NCBI GenBank assembly: GCA_963576785.1 | Contig: OY756145.1 | Span: forward strand, 2,232,001-2,296,000 | Length of the DNA: 64,000 nucleotides | From: Chlorophyllum brunneum | Lineage: Eukaryota; Basidiomycota; Agaricomycetes; Agaricales; Agaricaceae | Reading direction: 5' to 3' | Part shown: piece by piece, positions 46,040 to 56,748 of the stretch | Numbering within the stretch: the first letter of the stretch is position 1 | Layout: every line of letters starts with the position of its first letter | The notes under the pieces: model-generated | Seen by the model: only the letters and a program-made list of their open reading frames with translations | Databases searched by the model: none | Told to the model about the DNA's origin: nothing | Program-made: the position numbers and the translations under genes

Positions 46040-47090
46040 AATAGTTCAGGTGGAGGGTGATGTGGTCGAGTGAGGGTGTAGATATCCCGGAATCTTGATT
46101 TATGGTCCTCACTTGGGAACTTTTGCGTCACACACTGACGTGTCGAATTCGACCAGTCATATCACGTGTCGTTACAGGGTGACTCTCGGATCAATAGGAC
46201 GGAACTGAATTCGGAGGGCGCCATATATCAACTCGAGTAGCTTGCTTATACACTCACTCATCCACCGAAACAATTATGGGGGTATCTACCCTAAACCTCC
46301 GGGTAGTTCGCAAGGGGAAACCCTAGAACCGGGAAAAACATTTCCAGGCAATTTTTCCGAGGTTGTGTGCTCGCCATTAATCAATTCTCTGTGTTCGCTT
46401 AGCAAACCAAGAGTGAGCTGCTTCGAGAGGAAGGGTTGTGAGTGGTTTTAGTGTCTGGTTGAAACTTAGGAGAGCCCGATCGAAGTAGACCAAGTCAGAG
46501 CTACACGTGGATCAAACGCCATCAGAAACAATTATCCGAGGGAACCATGCCGGACGCCTTTCAAGATACTGCCTATTTACAGAGAGTGGGGAAGCGAGAG
46601 TCACTCATGATCATACAGCCTCATACCCAAGCAGACAAATATCTATTCCATTTTCTGACTTCTTAGTCGCTAACGCACCACTGGCTCAGCAGCTCCTCCA
46701 TCAAGCAACCTTGGGCATTCTAGCGCTTGTGGCTTTGCTGATAATCGGAACAGAAACAACACGTGTTCTTGCAGATCCCCAAAAATGACATCGGGCCGAT
46801 AACGAATGACATCGTGTTGTGGGCGAGGCAAAGCACCACACATCATTGGGAAAGGCAGTTAAGTCGGAACTCAAGTACCACTCGGTCCCATAAACGATTT
46901 CTCTTCCTTCATACGCCTTTCACAACCGTTAGAACTGTCCTAGTAGATACCCTCTGAAGGATACAGCACACAGGTATTTACGTGCGTATAAGAGGTCCTT
47001 TCTTCGTTGTTCCGTATCCAATGACTCACTCTACTTGTACCCTCTAGCTTCCAGAAACACCCAGCTCGCACCTCGATCATCAGGACCGTC
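46040..47090. other. 1.05-kb region between divergent genes
   Basis: It lies between the active PDI gene (minus) and the Ran-binding protein gene (plus). It contains the bZIP-like motif listed separately. Short frames (46507-46788, 46763-46957) show no motif. Confidence 0.4.
46136..46144. promoter_or_regulatory. TGACGTGTC element, UPRE/CRE-like, upstream of the PDI gene
   Basis: TGACGTG is the core bound by bZIP factors of the Hac1/XBP1/ATF6 type. It sits 97-105 bp upstream of the PDI ATG (46039). A second CACGTG core (atcacgtgtcg) lies at about 46161-46171. Induction of PDI genes by ER stress is the rule in fungi; use of this site is inferred. Confidence 0.4.
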
Positions 47091-49083
47091 ATGTTTCCCG
47101 TTTCCGATTTCAACTTCGTGGTGGCGGGGATCGCAACATTCGCCGCAACCGTTGGCTATTCGTACGCTCGTGGCAAGCTCGGCACAACGACGTGGGTACA
47201 ATCCGTCTTTGAATCCCCTTCAAGGCCGAACTATCTTCAGAAGGAACGAACCACCAGATACTTCTGAGATGAGAGATGAAGCAATGCTAGGGCCACAGGA
47301 GAAGGTAGAAACAAGGCAAATCCAAACTGCGGAGACCACACCATGCACACCGGCAAGGCGGGAGTCATTAAAGCGCAAGGAACCCCATGACGGGTTCTGC
47401 GAAGAAGAAACGGTTCGTTTATCTACTCCCAATGCCTGCAAATACCTAACTTCAATGATAACAGGATCTTGGCTACCCACACGTTTGTCTTCATCCTTCA
47501 ATTACAGAATGCTTAGATAGAATGTTGACACCGGATTCGCAGAATTTAGCTAATATCTATCCCCGTAAGCGGTGCCGCACACCTTCGACTGACAAAGTCA
47601 AAGGAAAGGTACATACTCCTCTTCAGGGTGTCAAGGCACATCCTTAACTCTACCTCCAGAAATCTGCTAGGGAATCGACCCCTGCCTTCTTGCTGGAGGC
47701 TTCACCTGCTGAGGACTGGATTTTTATCGTGGGCCACACCCTCACTCACTACACCAATCGTACGAACGCTTATCAACATCTTTTAGCAATCCGTCAACTC
47801 CCCGAATGCAGCTGCCAATGAGCCCCCTCGTACCCCCTCTCCTGGAGCGGAGACGGCCGCCGCACCTACGCCAGCGACCGAAGCCACTGATAGCCCCCTG
47901 TTAATCACAACCCCAATTCCCGCCAGCGAGGATGACACCAGCGAAAACTCCACACCTGTAGTAAAGGCCAAAGATATCGACCGTGAAGAACCCTCCGTAG
48001 TGGCCCCTACCGAAGAGAAACTCGAATCAAAGTCCATTGAAGCCGTTGCTCCCGAACCCGAACTAGTGAAACCCAAGAACGCCTTTGGCACAACTTCTAC
48101 TCTGGCCCGGGCCTCACCTTTCCCTAAGATCTCGCTTCAGAAACCCATTGAATCACCATTTGTAGGCCTCGTTTCTATTTCTTCTTGGAAGTTCCAAAAC
48201 TGACGCAATACCACCAGAAGATGCGCGGCTTTGCCGATTTTGCTGGGAGCAAGTCAGCCTTCGGTGCATTTACTCACTCCCATACATCTCCGCTCAAATA
48301 CAGCCGTCCCGCCTGGCTCACGAACAACGAGAATAAACCAGAAACACCAATAGGCACAGGAAACAAGGAGGACGATGAATCAGAACATGTCATCGCTCAA
48401 GCCACCTCGACTGCGAAGCCGATCACCAAGCGTTAGTATCAATTTCAGCCCACCCGGATCCTAAAACAATCTGACACGATGCTGTACTCTCCCCCTTCAC
48501 CTCTCTTGCTTTGGTGGTTTGGGTGACATACTCGACTGGATAACAAATTACAGATGTGACCGGAGAGGAAGATGAGGATGTCGAGATGGAACTGAAAGGC
48601 GTGAAACTGTTCACGAAATGCGGGGATAAACCATTCGCAGAAGGTATGATTGGTCATGTCAAGTTATTGGCGGATCGGAGAACGCTAGAAGAGCGGTTGC
48701 GTGAGTTCTTTTTTACCGATAGGTCTAGATCACCGCGCACTAATGCACCAAGATAGTGTTCCGACGCGAACCACTATGGAAGGTCTCTATGAATGTCCGT
48801 GTCAACCCGTCCTTGCGATGCTCGTACGACATAGCAGAAAACGTGCTGCGGATTATAACACAAGAACCAAAGGCTGAGAAATCCACTGGAGAGAAAGACC
48901 CACTCGAAATCGTTGTCTACGCGATGAAGGTACATTTTTAACCCTGCTTCTCTAGTTTTCCACGTGCTAACGTTCTGACTGCGGTATGAATAGCCCGGTC
49001 GCTCGTGTTCGAGGCAAGACTTCAAGGAGTTCGCGGAGACACTCATCGAGAATTCCCGGCTGAAGCCGTCTAGTTCGGCATAA
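47091..49083 (+). CDS. Ran-binding (RanBD1) domain protein with N-terminal hydrophobic segment
   Basis: Exons after position 47608 are firm: 47660-47728, 47787-48161, 48218-48431, 48554-48700, 48757-48929, 48994-49083. Upstream exons are less sure (47091-47161, then 47241 onward, with a junction near 47411-47511). The C-terminal third is a RanBD1 fold: TGEEDEDVEMELKGVKLF, GMIGHVKLLADR, LLFRREPLWKVSMNVRV and DPLEIVVYAMK. A long acidic Ser/Pro/Ala linker precedes it, with an FG-like stretch (SAFGAFTHSHTSPLKYSRPAW). This layout resembles Yrb2/Hba1 and Nup50, which work in Ran-dependent nuclear transport. The N-terminus holds an about 17-residue hydrophobic run (FVVAGIATFAATVGYSY), unexpected for this family. 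Intron 48432-48553 (122 nt) is longer than its neighbours. Confidence 0.75.
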
Positions 49084-49613
49084 CTGTTGTAACCTTGATC
49101 GAAGCGATGACTCTCAGGCCGTTGTCCTGTGGGAGTCGCTGAAGATGTCGTTCATCACATTCGTTTGAACTAGGTAGAACTCTGCGAGTCTCTAGTTTCT
49201 CCCTTATATCTATTCTTTGTAGCACTTTGTCCACTATGTATGTAATGTCATGGATAACCTTGTTAATGCGTGCAAGCTCAAAATGTCTATCACCAACTAT
49301 TTCCGTCTGGACAACTCGCGACCGGTGAACTTAGAGCGGCGTGGGGTCGCATCCCAATTATAGATCTTGTGAACAGAGCGAAGATCAAGTGTCAACCACC
49401 CGATAAAAAATTCAGCCAGCTGGCCAGGTTATTAACAAGATGACGAATGTGATATGTACATGGAGGTCATCTACATGATAGAGGGTATAGCCAGAGTTAA
49501 CGAGAACGAGACCTAATTACTTCCAACAACTGAAGCTCGTGTTGGGTTAATGATGCAGATATGTTCACAGCGTAAGATCAGTCACCAAGAATAATACTTC
49601 ATGACAACGTCAA
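49084..49613. other. Convergent 3' intergenic region
   Basis: This 530-bp stretch separates the ends of the Ran-binding protein gene and the GPI-type gene. It should hold both 3' UTRs. I see no gene. Confidence 0.45.
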
Positions 49614-50484
49614 TCAGGGTATCGAGAGGAACATGAGTGTGAATGCAGGAAGGACGAGGGCAGTCATGATAGATGCGGCAGACATTCGGGTAGCACTGTT
49701 AGGTTGGTTGTCGCTATTGGTCGTAGAAGGGGGTGGCGAGCTCAAGACAGAGGTGACCATGACGAGCCTCGAGGTGGTAGGGGGAAGGACGGCAACTGGA
49801 GAGCTCGTGGTAATCGGAGTCGGAGAGGGGAGTAGGACAGAAGACGAGGTGGTAGCGAGGAGAATGCCAGAGCTCGATAGCACGCCAGAACCAGCAGCAC
49901 TTCCTGGAGGAGGCACAGCCTTAGAAGGATCTGCGAGGGCTCCAACGCCCCAAGGGACATTTTCTCCGGTGCCTGGCTGTTTTGCGTTGGCGGGAGGGGT
50001 GGTTTGGCCAGCAGGTCCTGCAATTGTGAAACGCGTGGTCCAGGTCTTGTCCGAAGCTAGAGGGGAGCTGAATTGGTAGAAATAGATGGCAGAATTGACA
50101 GTGACCTGGTGATGCTCGTGTGAGGGGGATAACAGAGGCATGGGGCATTCGACGTACGTCTGGGCAGGGATACTGGTATTGTCCGTCGACAGAACCATCG
50201 AAGGTGGTGCCAAGAGCTGATGGGGAATGAGTAAGTACCGAAACTACACAGGACGGGAATAGCACACTAGTCAAGTGAATCATATTGAAGTTATCGCCAG
50301 TCATGAGCTCGATGGCCATACTCTTCCAGATGGTTGTAGAATCGGGGTCACCATTCCAAGAGACGCGACAGGTCTGGCCTTCGTTGAAAACGCTCCCGGG
50401 AGAAGGTTCACTAGGAACAACGTCTGCGCGAGTAACGAACGCAGATGCCAATACGGCAATGAGAGCAAAGACAGAAGAAACCAT
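49614..50484 (-). CDS. KNH-like, Ser/Thr-rich GPI-anchored cell-surface protein
   Basis: Three exons: 50484-50268, 50216-50158, 50105-49614; 255 aa, in phase. A signal peptide (MVSSVFALIAVLASAFVTRA) is followed by the KNH/Kre9-like beta domain (PGSVFNEGQTCRVSWNGD, KSMAIELMTGD, YFYQFSSPLASDKTWTTRFTI). A long Ser/Thr/Pro stalk rich in SSSVLLPSPTP-type runs comes next. The C-terminal hydrophobic stretch (ALVLPAFTLMFLSIP), preceded by small residues, is a GPI-attachment signal. It should be an extracellular, heavily O-mannosylated wall or membrane protein. It shares the domain with the stalkless protein at 22402-22956. Confidence 0.85.
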
Positions 50485-51485
50485 CAAGACTATGATGTGA
50501 AATGAGCGAAAAAGCCAAATGGGACAGGAAGATAAGTATATACCTCGTTTAAAGAGTGACTGGGTGAGTTTAAAAGAGTGTGCTGGATAGAGGAGAACAG
50601 CGCTGGGTGGCAAACTCAGACGGTTGTCTGTTGACAACAGATTTTGGTGACACGATTGAATGTCAGGCTGTGTGACAACATCAACCCGTGAAACCTGGCC
50701 AGGACCGATCAATTTCCCTCGCTGCCTCTACGCCTCCAAGCCCGATGTTGGTAGGCTTTGTACATACGACACTGGACATTCTGTACCGCTGGAATAGTTT
50801 CTGGTTGGAGTGGATGATGCAGGCACGCACATAATTACGTCCTGGCTCTGATTCTGAGGTCATCATCCATCGTCTAAAAATAACGAACAGCCTCGCGTGC
50901 TATCCAGTTGGCAGCGGTTACCCTCTGCACCGCACTCGAAATCTCTCATCCCTGGATACTATCAACCTCCTTTATCGAGCCATCAGCTCTAACCCTTCGT
51001 TGCCCACGAATACTGTGAACGACTTGGAGCTCCGCTTCAAGTTCACGGAGTCGCTAGCCGCAGATCATAGCGAGCGCACCCGCATTTCTACCTCCAATTC
51101 ATCGAAAATAGAATGGCTTCGCCCAGGCGATCGCGCCCATCTCGGGTCGCTATTCACTCGCCTATGCGCCCACGTCCGTCGTCACTGAAAGTTATCTACG
51201 CCCCCGCTTTAGGTCATTTACCTTAATGTGCTCCCATATCCAGATTCCTGGCCCTCTAATCACCTATGTTCTGTATCAAGGGACCAAAACGCGGATGACC
51301 CAATTCGACGTGCTTAATTGAACACATTCTAGACCGGCTGCGCCCATGTTCTGGGACGGAGTCACTGATCACAAATGTTCATTCCATTATGTATACGTAC
51401 GCTCGTAGTGAGGTCAGGAAGCAGCGAGGCAACTTGATCCCTTACCCCTCGACCGCCATCATAGGCGTGTTCCCTTCGCCCCACG
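50485..51485. other. 1-kb intergenic region
   Basis: Frames at 50866-50681 (minus) and 51000-51188 (plus) have no motif. The region holds the promoters of the flanking divergent genes. Nothing else is supported. Confidence 0.4.
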
Positions 51486-52889
51486 ATGTCTCTACCGTCG
51501 GACGCCATCCAGAGCGTCGGTCAGATGCTTGAATCGCTTATGCAAGGTGAGGGTTGCGGCTCCTTCAGTTCCGGACGCTAGATATACCTTGACAGGATTA
51601 TACATTTCTGCTTTCTATCGATGCAGCATCGTACTCCTCGAGGAGAGAAAACGGAGAGTATCCTATCATCTACTCTCAATCATATCGTTGTTACTCTTCG
51701 TTGTTGGGACCACGGTGCGTCCTCGTACAGCTCATAGTTGGTCGACTAAATTGAGGGGGCCGCTGTATAGCATTTCATTGCAGGGGTTTATCAGAATATT
51801 CAAAACATAAATGGCGCGGCTCCAGCGTATACGAATGCGATAAGGCTCCGGGACTACTCCTTCATCATTTGCACAATGGTTGCCGGTACTTTCATGGTTT
51901 GTTCTTTTACTTTCTTGACACAAACCACCGCGTTTGACATAGTTCTAACAGGTTTACCGTTGCTTTATTGTTTGGAATCGATGGTGCAGGGTCATACTTG
52001 TACCTTCCGCTATTTGTCTCGCTTGCTTCGGTATGTTATACCGTGATAGTAAAATACCAAGTGGTTGAATGAATTTCAGGCCTCGGAATCTGGCTTGTAA
52101 TAGCCTGTAGCCAGGAGAATTTCCCTTTGTTCAGAATCCCCATTGTCTTCAAGGTCTTTTGTACCCTCACGCTCGCCCTCAACCTCATGACATCGGGTAA
52201 GTCTTCTGAACCCTTTACGCTAAGCATGGAAACTAACTCGGCGGGTTTAGGCCTGATACTATACAGAATCTGGGGTGTACAGTGTGAAATTTCGAGAGGA
52301 GTTGACAGCAAGAATCGATTCATCCGACGGACGACAACCCTGCTTATTGAATCAGGCGAGACTCACCTTTGAATCCGCATGACCAGGGCCTCGTAGCTGA
52401 CGTCTTTGTATCCCAGGCGCATTGTACTCTGTGTTGCTTTTTGCTCTGGTTGTCGCCAATCATACCTCCTCCGATGCCGCAGGCGTCATCTGCGGTTGCG
52501 TGAGTCCCTGGCGAAAGAGCCTCTACTGTACCGTATTGACTTGCTATTACAGGCCGTCCCTCTGTTGGTGAGTGTAAGTTGATTAACTTCACACCTTTCC
52601 TTACTGTAGTCGATGTATGTCACGATAAGGGACTCGTCGTAAGTCGTATCCTAAAGTTCGCGGGACAGGCGACTTACTTATTCGTCAGGTTTCTGCGATC
52701 ACCCTACGCATCGGAAAGGGTATCAGCCACGGAGACCCTGTCACGTCCATTCCAATCGAGTTCCGCGATAGCGCATTCAGCAACAATGCAAAGGGATTAC
52801 TGCCCACGTCGTTGCCTGCAGGCGGACTTGGCTACGAGCTTGAAGCTAGTCAAAGGGAGAGCCGACTCAGGTTCGATTTGACTAATTGA
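51486..52889 (+). CDS. Multi-pass membrane protein of an Agaricomycete-specific type, function unknown
   Basis: Exons 51486-51546, 51596-51714, 51795-51896, 51952-52030, 52080-52196, 52251-52355, 52417-52499, 52553-52567, 52689-52889; 293 aa, in phase. Hydrophobic helices are visible at GLYISAFYRCSIVLL, LLSIISLLLFVVGTT, YSFIICTMVAGTFMVYRCFIVW, VILVPSAICLACFGLGIWLVIA, VFKVFCTLTLALNLMTSGLILYRIW and GALYSVLLFALVVAN, with a weaker one at the CAVPLL...LRIGKG junction. The tail is cytosolic-looking and Ser/Glu-rich. Proteins of this shape are common in mushroom genomes but uncharacterised; no transporter or receptor motif is visible. The sixth intron (52356-52416) has a GC donor (TCAG|GCGAGA). A possible 29-nt cassette exon lies inside the last intron (52568-52688). 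Confidence 0.78.
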
Positions 52890-53140
52890 GGATACATACT
52901 TACCTTTGGTTTCGTTTGTGTTGCTTAGCTGTTTTTCTTTTTGGGAATTGAGGATGTACTGTCCGTGTATCTATATGGTTGATTTGACTGGACTTGTAAA
53001 TTCTTCCCTGCAAGAACCTGATCGGAGATTTATACTCGTCGAGATCGGCATCTTCCGGCAACATAATGTATGAGAGCAGTTTGAACTAATCTTATCCCTT
53101 ATCTCCTCTTCCCTCCGCAATCTTCTATACTGAAAGCGTT

Positions 53141-54684
53141 ATGGGCGATGTTATAGGCCAACAGGGTATGATTCTTTGGAGAGATCCAAACGGAATTCTG
53201 AGGGGTTCACAGTTGAACTTGACCCAAGGCTTGACTTCTTCGCTGGCACGGTCGCGGTACGGGGGTTCTGCGTGTGTTATCTATCCATATCGTTGATGAG
53301 TATGCTTTGTCCTGAATAGGGAATAGCGAGTTTGGTGGTCGGATTTCCGTTTGACACAGGTGTGCATCACTTGACATATGGGGACTTGGTATACATATAA
53401 TTAATTGATTCAGTCAAGGTCCGCTTTCAGAGTCCGGCGATAGCTGGAAGGTATTCCTCGACTTTCAATGCAATCACAACAATAATCAAAGAAGAGAAAT
53501 TCATTGGACTATTCAAAGGGATAACGTCCCCACTGGTATTTCCTATCTAACGAGAACCTGCTGAGCCCTGATAAAATGCATTATCCAAAGGCTTCGGTCG
53601 CGCTCATGAACGGGCTCGTCTTCGCATCATATCGATTGTTTATGAAATTACAATTGAATAATCCCGAATCAATCCCTACTCTTGCCCAAATTGCACTAGC
53701 GGGAGCCGGAAGCGGCATTGTGTCCTCGTAGGCCTTTGGGATGTACTTTGACAACGGCATCGTTTCTCATGATTTTGCATTAGTATTATCACCACACCTG
53801 TAGAGTTGGTCAAGATACGTCAACAGTCAATGTTGACGCCAACCACTGCACGCTCTGTGGTTTGGCAGATATATCGGAGACATGGTGTTAGAGGCCTATA
53901 CCAGGGAGTCACAGTAACCGCGTTACGTGATTGTGGATATGGTGCTTATTTTTATGCCGTGAGTGGTCCAGATTGTCATTGGATCGTCATAGGCAATAAA
54001 TGACCCAACCACAGTACGAGGCAACCTGTAGGATGCTTGCGAAGCCCTTGTCACCACAAGGCCCCGGAGATGGCTCCTCAATATCAATTCTTGCTGAAGT
54101 CTCGAATGACATGAGTAAGCTCCCCTGGTCAGCGCTTTTACTGGCCGGAGGGGTGGCAGGCATAGGTTTGGTCCTTTAGTTGGCCCTTGGATCATGAGAC
54201 TAAGTGGCCGCTGTATCGAACTTTTAGTCGGCTGGACGGCCACCTTCCCGTTTGACGTTGTTAAGACCCGGATTCAAGCACACATCGTCGAAGAGAGGGC
54301 TGCGCATCCAGCCTGCTCCACGACACCTTTCCTAGGAGGCCACTCATATTCTATGCGCTACATAGACCCACTTAATCCCTTCCGAACCACCCTATCGACC
54401 ATCGTATATTCTTATGGGACGGAGGGTATGGGCGTCTTTTTTCGGGGCCTAGTGCCGACTCTGATTCGGTACGTTTCATCCCTCGCTGAAAAGGGCCGAT
54501 CAGGAAGTACTGGTTTTTTGCGTTCTTGTGTGTTGTTATTCTTTGTTCTTCATTTGCCAAGACCCCCCTTCTCTAATTGCGTTAATGTGGCTGACTGTAA
54601 ATTGTTGCATGTTTTAACAGTGCTATTCCGGTCAACATGGTCACATTCGCGACGTTCGAGACCATTGTCCATGCGTTCTCTTGA
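53141..54684 (+). CDS. Mitochondrial carrier (SLC25 family), carnitine/basic amino acid-type
   Basis: Nine exons: 53141-53165, 53213-53256, 53320-53359, 53414-53535, 53591-53727, 53784-53958, 54015-54165, 54228-54468, 54621-54684; 332 aa, in phase. Three carrier repeats are visible, each with its P-x-[DE]-x-x-[KR]-x-[KR] signature: GFPFDTVKVRFQ, TTPVELVKIRQQ and TFPFDVVKTRIQ. The second repeat has the usual E in place of D. Matrix-helix EG/G motifs follow (GLFKG, GLYQG, GVFFRGL). It should exchange small metabolites across the inner mitochondrial membrane. The sequence resembles the acylcarnitine/ornithine subgroup, but the substrate cannot be assigned by eye. The last intron (54469-54620) is 152 nt, long for this genome. 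Confidence 0.9.
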
Positions 54685-56748
54685 CATGAGGAACTGATAA
54701 CTAATCAGTCGCCGCCACCAATCACCTGCGCCAGATACCCCTAGCGACACCTCGGATCCTCCGGAGTGATAGACAAATATATCTATATACGTCTAGGCTT
54801 TCATGACCATTTCCCCAGCATCGCCGATGCCCACGAAAGGCCAAGGAGGGTCTGGACCTAATACTCCATAAGTGGCTTTGCATCATGGTCATAACCCAAC
54901 ACGAGCCGTTCATACATATAACCAAACGATCGGTGCCTCCGTTTTCTCCACGGCTGAACTGGTGCATGGACTGGCGAGCCCTCCTTTACGAGCCGAAACG
55001 AAGACTAGTCAAGCTTGGAAAAGTCTGGCAAACACAGTGTGGTACCCGGGTCGAGCCCCACCTATCTCTATCTGTTATCAATCGTTTGCCAGTTTTGTTG
55101 TGGATCCTCAGTTTTATGACTCTGAGTTTCAGGGAAGATGGCTAAGATGCTCTCGGATTAGAAATGGCCCCTCTGCCCCACTCAGTCCGTGATGTCCCAG
55201 AATGGATCGGTGGTCTTTGTAGACCAAAAGAGTTGTGCGCACCCAAAGCTAGTTGGGCGGGGTTTCCGTAAGCGTCGCAGGTGTAACAAACTGCGGACTC
55301 GAAATCAAGGCCCCATTTAACTCACCCCTACTTCGTTCCACTTCTCATCTCATCCCATGCTTCAACTATTGACGGAATTCCCACAGGAGGGTCCGTTCAC
55401 TCGAGTCTTACGCGGAGCCTCAGTTACTTCACAGTAGAAGGTGTGTTTTGGGCCCCGAAGTCGGGCCTTGTTCACTGGTAATATAACTGGTACAGTGGTC
55501 ACCCATCCACTGCAACTTGGAACAACAGGATCCACACCACTGGTTTCCTACTTCATTATTAACCAATGGCCGGTCAGCCCTGAAGACCTCTTCTTCTACA
55601 AGGGCTACCCAATCGGACAACAGAGTCGTGACGTTTTCAACAAAACATGTTTGATAGGGTTTGATGCATCGTCGAGCACATTATTTATGAATGAATGAAT
55701 CTCAGGGTCCTCGCACTATGTCCAATACACCTCGGGTAACGCGTGCTTAGATCGGCGAGCTTGACATTTGTTGAAATTCGGGTAGGACAAAAAGGATATC
55801 TGTGGCTGGGAAAAGTTGACACTAACCCGTCTCTTTTCTCCTGCCCATCAACTCCCTTGATCTGCGACGCTTTGACTCGCTTTGAGGCGACCGTTGAACA
55901 GTCCCCGGAAATACCCCATATTTTGTATTCAAGGACAAGTTCCCTGGCCGTCCCTGCACGCTTGATCTCCAGGGTTATCCAAACCTTCACAATAAACGAA
56001 CTGGCCAATCAGGGACTGGCATGATGACTGAGCGACTTGACGAAGCGGGAAAGCAACATGTTTCGGGGGGGCCCAGTTAAGCTTAGGTGCACAGGTGGCA
56101 AGTGGCGGTCTTCGAGCTGCATTTATGGTTCGTTTATTTTTCCGCTCTCTCATGGGTTTGTCACTCAAGTGGTAGTGCACAGCCGTCATTTTGGAGCTAT
56201 GCATGTACGATAGGTGGTCGTGGAAACCTTCTGTGCCTAAATGGTTCAGGGGAGACCGATTCGAATGCAGCGCTAATTTCGAGGTCTAGATCCCACTAGG
56301 CTGGTCTTTCCGGTTGGAGCTCAAACCATGTCGTTCAAGGTGTATTGATGAGGTCAAGTCGGCTCCTGCTTTCTCATTCAATGGAAACGAGGGAGTCGCA
56401 CGTTGCGTCGTCATATAAAGTCTCAAAGTCCAGGTGGTACGCAACCTTCTGACATCTACCAATTACCACACCCTCTACGAACAAGTACCTGAAGTGATGA
56501 TACGACATTTTACGAGATGAGAGAGGAGGGGACGGGGAATTATGGGGATGGAGGTCCGTCTATTATTTTCAGTCATAAACGTGAGCCAATGCAAACATTT
56601 GTCAGTTGACATTGGCCGTCCTCGGTCGCCAGGGGAATAAATAGAAGAGCATTCGAAAGCAGGACTCGGAAACGTGATCTGGGAAGTCGTGATGTGGAGT
56701 ATGGGAGGTGAGTGGAGAGGTTCCAAGAGGATCGCAGATTAGGCCAGT
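54685..56748. other. 2-kb region without a recognisable gene
   Basis: It lies between the carrier and ETT1. Short plus and minus frames (for example 54872-55192, 55743-56024, 56204-55929) have no motif or splice partners. No mobile element or repeat was recognised. Confidence 0.45.
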
